Of a stretch of 34,453 nt of DNA, positions 12,518-21,456 are shown piece after piece. The stretch is from contig JAFTEQ010000014.1 in the NCBI GenBank assembly GCA_017453565.1, positions 1 through 34,453 of the forward strand, read 5' to 3'. Positions within the stretch are counted from its first letter, which is position 1. Each line of letters starts with the position of its first letter. Source of the DNA: Bacteroidales bacterium. Its GTDB lineage: Bacteria; Bacteroidota; Bacteroidia; Bacteroidales; UBA932. The position numbers were made by a program, and so were the translations under genes. Below the pieces are notes generated by a model, which saw only the letters and a program-made list of their open reading frames with translations, was not told the origin of the DNA and made no database searches.

Positions 12518-13789
12518 ATGCTTACGCTCAAAATGCTTCGCGATGACCCGCAGGCCGTCGTAGACAAACTCAAGATAAAGAATTTTGACGCCCGTGCCAT
12601 CGTGGACAAGGTGCTCGAGCTCGATGCCCGCCGCCGTGCCCTCCAGACCGAAAGCGACGCCCTGCTCTCGCAGCAGAAGCAGAAAGCCGCCGAGATCGGC
12701 AAGCTCATGAAGGAAGGGCTCCGCGACGAAGCGGAGCGTGCCAAGGAGGCTGTGGCCGAACTCAAGGCCCGTTCGGGCGAACTCCTCGCGCAGGGCGATG
12801 CCGCCGTGAAGGAGATGGAGGCCCAGCTGGTGCTCCTCCCCAACGTTCCCTGCCCGCTGGTGGTCCCCGGCAAGGGTGCCGAAGACAACCAGATCGTGAA
12901 GCAGGGCGGCCCGGAAATCCATCTCCCGGAAAACGCGCTCCCGCACTGGGAACTTGCGAAGAAGTACGATATCATCGACTTCGACCTGGGCGTGAAGATC
13001 ACCGGGGCCGGTTTCCCGGTCTACAAGGGCAAGGGCGCCAAGCTGCAGCGTGCGCTCATCAATTTCTTCCTCGACTGCAACACCGCGGCCGGCTACAAGG
13101 AGGTGGAACCGCCCGTGATGGTCAACGCCGCCTCTGGTTTCGGCACCGGTCAGCTCCCCGACAAGGAAGCGCAGATGTACTATGCCGGTCTGGACGACTT
13201 CTATATGGTCCCCACCGCCGAGGTGCCCGTGACCAACATCTTCCGCGACGTCATCCTTTCGGAGAATGAGATTCCCCAGCGCCTCACGGCCTACACGCCC
13301 TGTTTCCGCAGGGAGGCCGGTTCCTATGGCAAGGACGTGCGCGGCCTGAACCGCCTGCATCAGTTCGACAAGGTGGAGATCGTGCGCGTGGAGAAACCCG
13401 AGGCGTCCTATCAGGCCCTCGACGACATGGTCGCTCACGTGGAAGGCATTGTGAACAAGCTCGGCCTGAAGTACCGGATCCTGCGTCTGTGCGGCGGCGA
13501 CATGTCGTTCACCTCGGCCATCACCTACGACTTCGAGTTGTGGAGCGCGGCCCAGGGCCGCTGGCTGGAGATCTCTTCGGTTTCCAATTTCGACACCTAC
13601 CAGGCCAACCGCCTGCACCTGCGTTACCGCGACGCCGAGGGCAAGATCCAGCTCGCCCATACGCTCAATGGCAGTTCACTCGCGCTTCCGCGCGTAGTGG
13701 CGGCGCTGTTGGAAGACAACCAAACCCCGGACGGCATTCTCATTCCGGAGGTGCTCCGTCCCTACACCGGCTTCGACAGGATTGACTGA
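12518..13789 (+). CDS. serS: Seryl-tRNA synthetase
   Basis: 423 residues, the usual length. N-terminal tRNA-binding coiled-coil arm at about 27-105 (A-R-R-R-A-L-Q-T-E-S-D-A-L-L-S). Class II catalytic core with motif 2 around Y-T-P-C-F-R-R-E-A-G-S-Y-G-K-D-V-R-G-L and L-H-Q-F-D-K-V-E, the serine pocket T-A-E-V-P, the W-L-E-I-S-S-V-S-N-F-D-T-Y-Q segment, and motif 3 L-N-G-S-S-L-A-L-P-R. It charges tRNA-Ser in the cytoplasm. The stop overlaps the ruvC start by eight bases. Confidence 0.98.
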   Translation: MLTLKMLRDDPQAVVDKLKIKNFDARAIVDKVLELDARRRALQTESDALLSQQKQKAAEIGKLMKEGLRDEAERAKEAVAELKARSGELLAQGDAAVKEMEAQLVLLPNVPCPLVVPGKGAEDNQIVKQGGPEIHLPENALPHWELAKKYDIIDFDLGVKITGAGFPVYKGKGAKLQRALINFFLDCNTAAGYKEVEPPVMVNAASGFGTGQLPDKEAQMYYAGLDDFYMVPTAEVPVTNIFRDVILSENEIPQRLTAYTPCFRREAGSYGKDVRGLNRLHQFDKVEIVRVEKPEASYQALDDMVAHVEGIVNKLGLKYRILRLCGGDMSFTSAITYDFELWSAAQGRWLEISSVSNFDTYQANRLHLRYRDAEGKIQLAHTLNGSSLALPRVVAALLEDNQTPDGILIPEVLRPYTGFDRID

Positions 13790-14345
13790 ACCCCGCACCA
13801 TACTCGGCATCGATCCCGGAACCAATCTGCTTGGTTTCGGGGTCGTGCGTGTAGATGCCCAGGGTCGTCCGCACTTTGTGGACATGGGGGTGCTCGACCT
13901 GCGCAAGCAGTCCGACGCCTACCAGAAGCTCGCCTGCATCCATGCCAAGGTGGCAGCGCTCTGCGACCTGCATCATCCCGACGACCTGGCCGTGGAATCA
14001 CCCTTCTACGGCAAGAACGCGCAGGTCATCCTCAAACTGGGCCGCGCCCAGGGCGCCGCGATGACGGCCGCCCTTTCCCGCGGGATCCCCGTCTTTGAAT
14101 ACGCCCCCAGAAGGGCCAAGCAGGCCATCTGCGGCAACGGGGCCGCTTCCAAGGAACAGGTGAGCCTGATGGTGCAGCGCACGCTCGGGATCGACATCGA
14201 GCCGCGCTACCTCGACGCCACCGATGCCCTGGCCATCGCCATGTGCCATTTTTATCAGCTCAACAGCCCGCTCGCGCAGCCCGGAAAAGCCGCGGCTTCG
14301 TCTTGGGAAAAATTTATTCGTGAAAATCCCGACAGGGTCCATTAA
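13782..14345 (+). CDS. ruvC: Holliday junction resolvase RuvC
   Basis: 187 residues. Catalytic acidic residues are seen at D11 (G-I-D-P-G-T-N), E72 (A-V-E-S-P-F-Y-G), D145 and D148 (L-D-A-T-D-A-L-A), the full RuvC set. It resolves four-way junctions with RuvAB, which are not encoded in this window. The start is a TTG at 13782, needed to include the opening strand, and lies inside the end of serS (eight-base overlap), which suggests coupled translation. The C terminus is slightly longer than in E. coli. Confidence 0.95.
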   Translation: MTEPRTILGIDPGTNLLGFGVVRVDAQGRPHFVDMGVLDLRKQSDAYQKLACIHAKVAALCDLHHPDDLAVESPFYGKNAQVILKLGRAQGAAMTAALSRGIPVFEYAPRRAKQAICGNGAASKEQVSLMVQRTLGIDIEPRYLDATDALAIAMCHFYQLNSPLAQPGKAAASSWEKFIRENPDRVH

Positions 14346-14378
14346 ACCCTGGACCCGTCCCTGCGTCTTACCACAGTT

Positions 14379-17339
14379 ATGAAAACACGCACCCTCCTCC
14401 TGCTCGGCGCCCTCCTGTTCGGTGCCGCGGCCCAAGCCCAAAACACGGTAACGGCCACGCTCACAGATGCTTCCAACGGCGATCCCGTGGGCTTCGCTAC
14501 GGTTTCACTCACGCTGAAAGGCGCAAAGAAGCCTTCGAAGTACATTCTCAGTTCCGATTCCGGTGCGGTGAAAGTGGAGGGAGTCCGTGCCGGAAGCTAT
14601 CAGTTCAAGGCCGAACTTCTGGGTTACGAGGCCTTCCTGAAGGACATCGAGGTCAAGGGTGCACTCGACCTGGGCGTGGTGAAGATGCAGCCCGACCGCC
14701 AGCAGCTCGAGGCGGCTTCGGTGACGGCGCTGGGTAACCCGGTCATCATCAAGAAAGATACGGTCGAGTACAACGCGACCTCGTTCAAGACCACCGACAA
14801 CGATGTGCTGGAAGACCTGCTGAAGAAGCTTCCCGGCGTGGAGGTTGCGGAAGACGGCACCATCACCGCCAACGGCGAGACCATCAAGAAGATTACCATC
14901 GACGGCAAGACCTTCTTCCTCGACGACCCGCAGCTGGCCTCCAAGAACATTCCGGCCAAGATCATCAACAAGCTCAAGGTCATCCAGAAGAAGTCGGAGC
15001 AGGCCGAATTCACCGGCATTGACGACGGTGAGGAGGAGACCGTGATCGACCTCAACATCAAGCCGGGCATGATGCGCGGCGCGTTCGGCAACGTGATGGC
15101 CGGCGCCGGCCACGACATCCCCTCGCAGGAGGGCATCAAGGGTGATACCCGCTATCAGGGCGCGGCTTTCATGGGCAAGTTTACCAAGAAGCAGCAGCTC
15201 AGCCTCATCCTTAACGGCAACAACACCAACAACCGCGGATTCGATGACCTGTCGGGTTCCATGATGGGCAACATGCGCGGCGGTGGCGGCGGTATGGGCC
15301 GCGGCCAGGGCGGCTGGGGCAGCGGCAACGGCATCACCGTCTCCTACATGGCCGGTGTGAACGGGGCCTGGACCCTCTTCGACGACAAGATGGACCTCTC
15401 GTCCAACTACCTCTACAACAGCACCGACAAGAGCGTGATGGAGGAAAGCGTGAAAACGACCTACCTCGACGACAGCAATCTCATCTACAACACTTCCGGC
15501 TCCAACAATACGGCTTCGGACGGACACCGGATCGGGGTGCGGATCGACCACAAGTTCTCCAAGAACACCTCCATCCTGTTCGAACCCCGCATCAATTTCG
15601 GTACCGGACACTATTCCGAGATCAGTCAGTACACGACGCTTACCGACAACCTGAACGGGGCGCCGGCCGACTCGACCAACCGGGGTGACAGCTACAACGA
15701 CGGTCAGAACCGCAACGTCACCACCAGCGGTTTCGCCCTCTTCCGCCAGCGTCTGGGCATTCCGGGACGTACGCTCACGGTGATGGCGCGCTACAGTTTC
15801 AGCCGCAACGACCTGGACGGACTGAACCAGTCCAACACCTATACGGGCTATGTCTCGCCCGGCAACTGGGGCACCGAAGATAAGATCAAACAGACCGTGG
15901 ACCAACAGCGCAGGAGTTCCACCCTCTGGGGTCGCATCACCTACACCGAACCGCTGGGCAACCACTTCTACGTGGAAGCCAACTACGCGTACAACTGGAC
16001 CAAATCCACTTCGGAGAAAGAAACCTGGGACTGCATCGCGAATGCCAAGGATTACGCTTATTCGAACCAGGTTGTCAACGAATCGAACAACCAGAACCTG
16101 GGGGGCAACCTGCTCTATCAGACCGAGAAGTTCCGCGGCCAGGTAGGACTCGGCGTTATGCCTACGCGCACCTTCAACAGCACCACCAAGTGGTTCGCCG
16201 GCACCTGGGAGCCCAGGAACTACGAGGATTTCCGCTGGCGTTTCCAGCCCCGCGCCATGTTCTGGTGGGAGATGAACGATAACGCCAATGCGCGCCTGTT
16301 CTACCGTGGCAGCTCCCAGCAGCCCGCCGTGAACAAACTCATGCCGGTGCCCGATAACACCGACCCGCTCAACATCTCGTTCGGTAACCCCTCGCTGGCT
16401 CCGTATTTCTCGCACAACCTCAACGCCGAATACCGCTACAGCAACAAGCGCAAGTTCTCTTCGCTCAACGTGCGGCTCAATTCCCAGTTCGTGCAGGATC
16501 CCATCGTGAACGCCACCTGGTATTCCAACGGCGGCGCCTATTCCATGCCGTTCAACGGCCCCGCTTCGGGCAACGCCTCGGTGAACGCGTTCGGGACCTT
16601 CCCCTTCTTCTCGTCGAAGTTCCTCCTCACCACCGTGACCCGCGCCTCCTGGTCCAAGTCTTCGGCCTACGTGGGAAAGAACATCAATATGGGCTTGTAT
16701 CCCGATCCCAGTGTGGACTACTACAGCTTTATGGAACAATTCCTCGCGGACTGCTCCAACGAAACCTTCTTCGACAACCACTTCACCACCAACACCACCG
16801 AGACGGTGACCCTGATGCAGCGTCTGCGCATGACCTACCGCAGCAACAACCTCGAACTCAGCGGAAGCGGTCGCACCCGTGTGAACCGTTCCTGGTACAC
16901 CATCTCCAAGGACGCGTCCAATACCACCACCTGGAACAATCAGATCCGTTTCAGTGCCAACTGGACCTGGTCCGCCACGGGCATCACCGTCAAGACCGAG
17001 GGTAACTACAACTGGTACCGCGGTTACGCCACGGCCCAGCCCGACGAGTGGGTGGTGAACGCCGAAATCCAGAAGCTCCTGCTGAAGAACAAGTTCACCC
17101 TGGCCCTCAAGGGTTACGACATCATGGGACAATCCAAGAACCTGACGGTTTCTGACGATTCCAACTACCACAAGGAGACGCTCAACAATACCCTCGGGCG
17201 TTACATCATCCTTTCGCTGACCTGGCGCTTCGGTACCTTCGACCGTTCCAAGATGCGTCGCGGCCCCGGAATGGGCGGCCCGGGCATGGGCGGCGGCCGT
17301 GGCATGGGTGGCGGAATGGGCGGCGGTCGCCGTATGTAA
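14379..17339 (+). CDS. Outer-membrane beta-barrel protein of the TonB-receptor-like OMP_b-brl type
   Basis: 986 residues. Signal peptide 1-20 (A-A-A-Q-A-Q). Residues about 22-105 form a CarboxypepD_reg-like domain (A-T-L-T-D-A-S-N-G-D-P-V-G-F-A-T-V), then a plug-like domain about 115-235 with L-L-K-K-L-P-G-V-E-V, I-T-I-D-G-K-T-F-F and the V-I-D-L-N-I-K strand. The rest is a large barrel rich in aromatic strands. Two Gly/Met/Arg-rich stretches stand out: an internal loop near 300-315, and a C-terminal tail (about 962-986) of repeated G-M-G-G units after the last strand R-F-G-T-F. No SusD partner or TonB box is seen, so this is not a classical SusC; the ligand is unknown. No promoter is visible in the 33-base gap after ruvC. 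Confidence 0.85.
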   Translation: MKTRTLLLLGALLFGAAAQAQNTVTATLTDASNGDPVGFATVSLTLKGAKKPSKYILSSDSGAVKVEGVRAGSYQFKAELLGYEAFLKDIEVKGALDLGVVKMQPDRQQLEAASVTALGNPVIIKKDTVEYNATSFKTTDNDVLEDLLKKLPGVEVAEDGTITANGETIKKITIDGKTFFLDDPQLASKNIPAKIINKLKVIQKKSEQAEFTGIDDGEEETVIDLNIKPGMMRGAFGNVMAGAGHDIPSQEGIKGDTRYQGAAFMGKFTKKQQLSLILNGNNTNNRGFDDLSGSMMGNMRGGGGGMGRGQGGWGSGNGITVSYMAGVNGAWTLFDDKMDLSSNYLYNSTDKSVMEESVKTTYLDDSNLIYNTSGSNNTASDGHRIGVRIDHKFSKNTSILFEPRINFGTGHYSEISQYTTLTDNLNGAPADSTNRGDSYNDGQNRNVTTSGFALFRQRLGIPGRTLTVMARYSFSRNDLDGLNQSNTYTGYVSPGNWGTEDKIKQTVDQQRRSSTLWGRITYTEPLGNHFYVEANYAYNWTKSTSEKETWDCIANAKDYAYSNQVVNESNNQNLGGNLLYQTEKFRGQVGLGVMPTRTFNSTTKWFAGTWEPRNYEDFRWRFQPRAMFWWEMNDNANARLFYRGSSQQPAVNKLMPVPDNTDPLNISFGNPSLAPYFSHNLNAEYRYSNKRKFSSLNVRLNSQFVQDPIVNATWYSNGGAYSMPFNGPASGNASVNAFGTFPFFSSKFLLTTVTRASWSKSSAYVGKNINMGLYPDPSVDYYSFMEQFLADCSNETFFDNHFTTNTTETVTLMQRLRMTYRSNNLELSGSGRTRVNRSWYTISKDASNTTTWNNQIRFSANWTWSATGITVKTEGNYNWYRGYATAQPDEWVVNAEIQKLLLKNKFTLALKGYDIMGQSKNLTVSDDSNYHKETLNNTLGRYIILSLTWRFGTFDRSKMRRGPGMGGPGMGGGRGMGGGMGGGRRM

Positions 17340-17356
17340 AAGACGCGATTTTTCCG

Positions 17357-17364
17357 TATATTTG
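17357..17364 (+). promoter_or_regulatory. -7 box five bases before the LysE-type gene
   Basis: TATATTTG, with the ATG at 17370. Bacteroidota transcripts start a few bases after this box, so the mRNA would be leaderless or nearly so. No TTG at the -33 distance. Confidence 0.55.
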
Positions 17365-17369
17365 CGGAA

Positions 17370-17987
17370 ATGACCGTCGACTTCCTGAAAGCATTCCTGA
17401 TTGGCATCGGGGCCTCCGTTCCGCTGGGTCCCGCTGCCATTTTCGTAATGCAGAAATCCATCCTGAAGGGACGCCGGGCCGGGATGCTTACCAGCCTGGG
17501 GGTGACGGCGGTAGATACCTGCAGCGCGGCCCTTTCGCTGCTGGCCGTGTCGCTCATCGACCAGTACATCTGGGCCTACCAGCGCGCCATCTTCATCGTG
17601 GGCGGAATCATCGTGTTCGCGGTGGGGGTGAAACTGTTCCTCGATAACCCCTTTGCCCGGATGCAGTGTCCGGTGCGGGGGCGGGCTTCGGCGGGCGATA
17701 CCCTGCAGGCGGCCCTCTGCGCCCTGGCCAATCCCGGCGCCTTCGCCTGGATGCTCACCATGGTGGCCCTGTCGGCGGTGGGTTCCGCCGGAGCACCGCT
17801 CTGGGCGCTCGTGCCGGTCGTGGCGGCCGGGTCGGTCTGCTATTGGCTGTGCTTCACGGGCATGTTCGGCATGCTGGGCCGTAAGATCAAACCCGAGTTC
17901 CTGCTCTGGCTGGGACGTATCGCTTCCGTGGCCGTGATGGTGTTCGGCGCCGTGCTCGTGCTCCGGGGCATAATGATGAAAGTATAA
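17370..17987 (+). CDS. LysE/RhtB-family amino-acid exporter
   Basis: 205 residues with about six membrane segments. The N terminus F-L-I-G-I-G-A-S-V-P-L-G-P-A-A-I-F-V and the following R-R-A-G-M-L-T-S-L-G match the conserved P-G-P opening and the G-x-x-x-G-x-G-x-x-x-G-D loop region of LysE-type translocators, with D50 after A-V in place of the usual G-D. It should export an amino acid or derivative, substrate unknown. First gene of a five-gene operon running through the EamA transporter; the PASTA gene begins six bases after its stop. Confidence 0.85.
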   Translation: MTVDFLKAFLIGIGASVPLGPAAIFVMQKSILKGRRAGMLTSLGVTAVDTCSAALSLLAVSLIDQYIWAYQRAIFIVGGIIVFAVGVKLFLDNPFARMQCPVRGRASAGDTLQAALCALANPGAFAWMLTMVALSAVGSAGAPLWALVPVVAAGSVCYWLCFTGMFGMLGRKIKPEFLLWLGRIASVAVMVFGAVLVLRGIMMKV

Positions 17988-17993
17988 TATAGT

Positions 17994-18785
17994 ATGGATA
18001 TCAAGAGTCTGTTTTCGAACTGGGTGGTACGGAACCTCCTGCTGGCGCTCGCCTTCGTGCTGGCCCTTATGCTGGTGGTAAACATCGTGCTGGGGGTGCT
18101 TACGCGCCATGGCCGCGAGGTGGCCGTACCCGATTTCACCAATATGACCCTGTCGGAGGCCCGCTATGCCGCTGCGCGTAAGGGTATACGCGTGGAGGTG
18201 GGCGATTCGGTCTATGTGCGCCGGATGAAGAAGGGCGCCGTCTTCACCCAGCTCCCCAAACCCGGGGCCATGGTGAAGGGAGGCCGCAGGGTCCAGCTTA
18301 CCATCAATGCGGTGGAGGCCAAGAAGGTGTCGGTACCCGACCTGGTGGGCCTTTCCATGCGTCAGGCCAAGGCCGAACTCATCTCGCGCGGACTCAGCCT
18401 GGGCCGCCTCATCTATGTGTCTGACATGGCCACCAACAACGTGCTGCGCCAGCTCTGGAACAACCGCCAGGTTCCCGCCGGGCAGCAGCTCGAAAGCGGG
18501 AGCCGGATCGACCTGGTGGTGGGGCTCAATTCCGAGGAAAGCCGGACCTTCGCACCCGACGTGCGGGGCATGAAATACCTGCGGGCCATCGATGCCGTGC
18601 AGGACTATTCCCTCAATGTGGGGCGCCTGACTTTCGACCCCGAAATCAAGACCTACAGCGATTCGCTCAACGCTGTGGTCTACGAGCAGCGGCCGGCATC
18701 GGCCGGCATCCCGCTCACGATGGGCTCCGAAGTGTCGCTGCGGCTTACGCTCGACCCCGCCAAGATACCCGCAGAACGTCCCTAG
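17994..18785 (+). CDS. Membrane-anchored protein with three PASTA domains
   Basis: 263 residues: a short cytoplasmic N terminus, one membrane segment at about 14-37, then three PASTA repeats outside (about 43-105, 108-180, 186-258). They show V-P-D-F-T-N-M-T-L-S-E-A, V-P-D-L-V-G-L-S-M-R-Q-A and the weaker A-P-D-V-R-G-M-K-Y-L-R-A, each ending in a G-S/G-G-x-V strand. PASTA domains bind uncrosslinked peptidoglycan stems in Firmicutes kinases and PBPs, but no kinase or transpeptidase is attached here, as in other Bacteroidota. A perfect 10-base tandem duplication GGCCGGCATC at 18691-18710 lies in repeat three. Stop and rluD start are two bases apart. Confidence 0.9.
   Translation: MDIKSLFSNWVVRNLLLALAFVLALMLVVNIVLGVLTRHGREVAVPDFTNMTLSEARYAAARKGIRVEVGDSVYVRRMKKGAVFTQLPKPGAMVKGGRRVQLTINAVEAKKVSVPDLVGLSMRQAKAELISRGLSLGRLIYVSDMATNNVLRQLWNNRQVPAGQQLESGSRIDLVVGLNSEESRTFAPDVRGMKYLRAIDAVQDYSLNVGRLTFDPEIKTYSDSLNAVVYEQRPASAGIPLTMGSEVSLRLTLDPAKIPAERP
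18691..18710 (+). repeat. 10-base tandem duplication inside the PASTA gene
   Basis: GGCCGGCATC occurs twice without spacer. Loss or gain of one copy would shift the frame near the end of the third PASTA domain. The present frame fits the domain, so two copies is the functional state. Confidence 0.9.
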
Positions 18786-18787
18786 AG

Positions 18788-19834
18788 ATGGAATGGCTTG
18801 AACCCGAGATCGAAGACGAAGAGCAGGGAATGTTCGAACATTTCCGGCTCACGGTCGACGCGGGCCAGGCCCCAGTGCGGCTCGACCGCTACATGGCCGA
18901 GCATCTCGAAGATACTTCCCGGCACCGCATCCAGTGCGCGATCAAGGAAGGCTATGTGAAAGTGGGGGAGAAGACGGCGAAGGCGAGCCAGACCGTGCGG
19001 CCGGGCGAGGTCATCCGTTTCGTGATGCCCTACCGCCGCCGCGGCGTGGAGATCCTGCCCGAGGACATTCCCCTCAATATAGTCTATGAAGACGACGACG
19101 TGCTGGTGCTCGACAAACCCGCCGGCATGGTGGTGCACCCCGGCCACGGCCATTTCTCGGGCACGCTGGTGAACGCCCTGGCCTTCCATCTGGGCCTCTC
19201 CCAGGCAGCCGATGCCGCCGACGAACGGATGGGTGTGCTGGTGCACCGTATCGACAAGGATACAAGCGGCCTGCTGGTGGTGGCCAAGAACGACGAGTCG
19301 CAGCTCTGCCTTGCCCGTCAGTTCTACGAACACAGCATCGAGCGCTGCTACGAGGCCGTGGTGTGGGGCGATATCCGGGAAGACGAGGGAACGGTCGACG
19401 CCCCCATCGGCCGCGACCCCAATGACCGCCTCCGCTTCAGGGTGGTGGACGATCCCGAAAAAGGGAAACGAGCCGTGACGCACTATCGGGTGCTGGAACG
19501 CTTCGGTTTCGTGACGCGGGTGGAATGCCGGCTCGAAACGGGCCGGACCCATCAGATCCGCGTGCACCTCTCCTCGCTGGGACATCCCCTTTTCGGAGAC
19601 GAGCGTTACGGCGGCCGCGAGATCCGCAAGGGGACCATCTATGCCAAGTACAAACAGTTCATCCACAACTGTTTCGAACTCTGTCCGCGCCAGGCGCTGC
19701 ATGCCCGGACCCTGGGTTTCGACCACCCGCGCAGCCGCCGGCGGATGTCTTTTTCTTCCCCCGTGCCGCAGGATATGACGGCCCTGCTCGATAAATGGCG
19801 GAAGTACTGCCGTCAAATGCCCGAAGAAGTATGA
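18788..19834 (+). CDS. rluD: RluA/RluD-family 23S rRNA pseudouridine synthase
   Basis: 348 residues. N-terminal S4 RNA-binding domain (about 28-80: R-L-D-R-Y-M-A-E-H-L). The catalytic domain has L-D-K-P-A-G-M-V-V-H-P-G-H-G (108-121) and H-R-I-D-K-D-T-S-G (153-161), with Asp156 as the nucleophilic aspartate. R-T-H-Q-I-R-V-H and G-H-P-L-F-G-D complete the RluA-type signature. The S4 domain and motif form point to the RluD group, which modifies helix 69 of 23S rRNA, although the exact target is inferred. The ATGA/TGATG junction overlaps lnt. Confidence 0.92.
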   Translation: MEWLEPEIEDEEQGMFEHFRLTVDAGQAPVRLDRYMAEHLEDTSRHRIQCAIKEGYVKVGEKTAKASQTVRPGEVIRFVMPYRRRGVEILPEDIPLNIVYEDDDVLVLDKPAGMVVHPGHGHFSGTLVNALAFHLGLSQAADAADERMGVLVHRIDKDTSGLLVVAKNDESQLCLARQFYEHSIERCYEAVVWGDIREDEGTVDAPIGRDPNDRLRFRVVDDPEKGKRAVTHYRVLERFGFVTRVECRLETGRTHQIRVHLSSLGHPLFGDERYGGREIRKGTIYAKYKQFIHNCFELCPRQALHARTLGFDHPRSRRRMSFSSPVPQDMTALLDKWRKYCRQMPEEV

Positions 19835-21456
19835 TGCAAGCCGATCGACAAACCCGGCGCCTCCTCTGGCTGCTCAGCCTGGCCTCATCGCTGCTGATGA
19901 GCCTCCCGTGGCTGGTGCCGCATCTGGGTTTCGTGGCCCTGTTCGGCTTCGTGCCCCTGCTCTGCGCCGAGCGCATCGCCACCCTGTCGGGTGTGCGCTG
20001 GTTCTGGCGCTGGCACTACGCCTCCTTCGTGCTCTGGAACGCCTGCACCACCTTCTGGGTGTGCAACGCCACGGTGGGCGGCGGCATTTTCGCCGTGCTC
20101 GCAAACGCGCTGCAGATGTCGCTCGTCTTCGGCCTCTTCCGCCTGAGCCGCAAGCGTTTCGGCGGGGTCCTTCCCTATGTGTTGCTCGCCACGGTCTGGA
20201 TTGCCTGGGAGCATCTCTATTTCGACGCGCAGATTTCCTGGCCCTGGCTGGTCCTGGGCGGCGCTTTCGCCCGCAGTACCCGGGCCGTGCAATGGTATTG
20301 CGTCACGGGAACGCTCGGCGGCTCGCTCTGGATCTGGGCCTGCAACCTCGCCCTTTTCGGCCTCATGGTGGCCCTTTCCGACGGGCGCCTCTTTCGCTGG
20401 AATGCCAAGGCGCGCTGGGCGGCCCTGCTGGGTTCTGTTATTATTGTTGTGGCACCCTTCCTGGTCTCCGAACGGCTCTACCGCAGTTTCGACCCGGCTG
20501 AAGGGACGCCCCTGGAGGTGGTGGTGGCCCAGCCCGATTTCGACCCCTACGAAAAGTTTGAATCGCTGCCCCAGAAGGAGCAGAACCGGATTCTGCTCGG
20601 TCTCTTTTCCGAAGCGCTCGGGCCCGATTCCACGCAGCGCTGCCTGCTGCTCGCCCCGGAAACCTTCACGGGCGACGTGTGGCTGCAGGACGGTGAGGTG
20701 GTCTCGAGTCCCACGCTCGCAGCATTCCGGCAGTTTATGGAGCGTTATCCCGGCTGTGACCTGCTCTTCGGGGCCTCCGCCCACACGATGCACGCGTCCG
20801 GTCCAGCGCCCTCGCTTCTGGCGCGCCGCTACGGCAAGGGCTGGGTGACCTCGCACAACAGCGCCCTCATGACCGGTGCGGACCGGCCCACGGAAGTCTT
20901 CCATAAGAGCAAACTGGTGGTTGGTGTGGAAATGACGCCCTGGCCGCGCCTGTTCGTGCCCGTCGACAACAAACTGGGCGGGGTGATGGGCCGCAACGAA
21001 GGCCAGCGGGAAGTGAGCTGCCTGCATCTGGAAAAGGCCGCGGAGCAGGTCCCGCTGGGCTGCGCCGTGTGCTACGAGTCGGTCTACGGGGCTTACTGCA
21101 CCGAATATGTGCGCCATGGGGCGAAGCTGCTTACGGTGATTACCAACGATGCCTGGTGGGGCGATACGCCCGGCTACCGGCAGCATCTTTCCTACGCCCG
21201 CCTGCGTGCCATCGAACTGCGGCGCGACGTGGCCCGCTGCGCCAACACGGGCATCTCGGCGTTTATCGATGCCCGGGGGGACGTGCTCTCGCAAACGCCC
21301 TGGTGGACCCGTACGACCCTGCGGGGGACGGTGCGGCTTCGCGACGGGGAGACCCTTTTCGTGCGCTATGGTGACGTGACCGGACGCATCTGCACCCTGC
21401 TTGCGGCCCTGCTTCTGGCGGCGCTGCTGGTGCGTTTTCTCGTGCGCCGGCCATGA
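19831..21456 (+). CDS. lnt: Apolipoprotein N-acyltransferase
   Basis: 541 residues from the ATG at 19831. The frame opens at 19795, but homologues and the ATGA overlap with rluD favour 19831 or the adjacent 19834. Six or so membrane segments fill the first 215 residues, then a nitrilase-fold domain with catalytic Glu277 (A-P-E-T-F), Lys361 (H-K-S-K-L-V) and Cys414 (C-A-V-C-Y-E-S), and N-D-A-W-W-G-D after it. It transfers the third acyl chain onto the N terminus of lipoproteins in the inner membrane. The window encodes several lipoproteins that would be substrates (genes at 1551, 3442, 6630, 25390). Confidence 0.95.
   Translation: MMQADRQTRRLLWLLSLASSLLMSLPWLVPHLGFVALFGFVPLLCAERIATLSGVRWFWRWHYASFVLWNACTTFWVCNATVGGGIFAVLANALQMSLVFGLFRLSRKRFGGVLPYVLLATVWIAWEHLYFDAQISWPWLVLGGAFARSTRAVQWYCVTGTLGGSLWIWACNLALFGLMVALSDGRLFRWNAKARWAALLGSVIIVVAPFLVSERLYRSFDPAEGTPLEVVVAQPDFDPYEKFESLPQKEQNRILLGLFSEALGPDSTQRCLLLAPETFTGDVWLQDGEVVSSPTLAAFRQFMERYPGCDLLFGASAHTMHASGPAPSLLARRYGKGWVTSHNSALMTGADRPTEVFHKSKLVVGVEMTPWPRLFVPVDNKLGGVMGRNEGQREVSCLHLEKAAEQVPLGCAVCYESVYGAYCTEYVRHGAKLLTVITNDAWWGDTPGYRQHLSYARLRAIELRRDVARCANTGISAFIDARGDVLSQTPWWTRTTLRGTVRLRDGETLFVRYGDVTGRICTLLAALLLAALLVRFLVRRP

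Noticed and set aside
11819-13660. 613-codon open frame on the minus strand
   Set aside because: Antisense to rplU, rpmA and serS, all with full family motifs. No recognisable domain.
14505-18110. 1201-codon open frame on the minus strand
   Set aside because: It runs antisense through the outer-membrane barrel, LysE-type and PASTA genes. Composition is His/Val/Gly-heavy with no domain; it is a high-GC shadow of clearly coding genes.
19885-21294. 469-codon minus-strand open frame opposite lnt
   Set aside because: His/Gly/Ala-rich shadow with no motif; lnt on the plus strand has its full catalytic triad.
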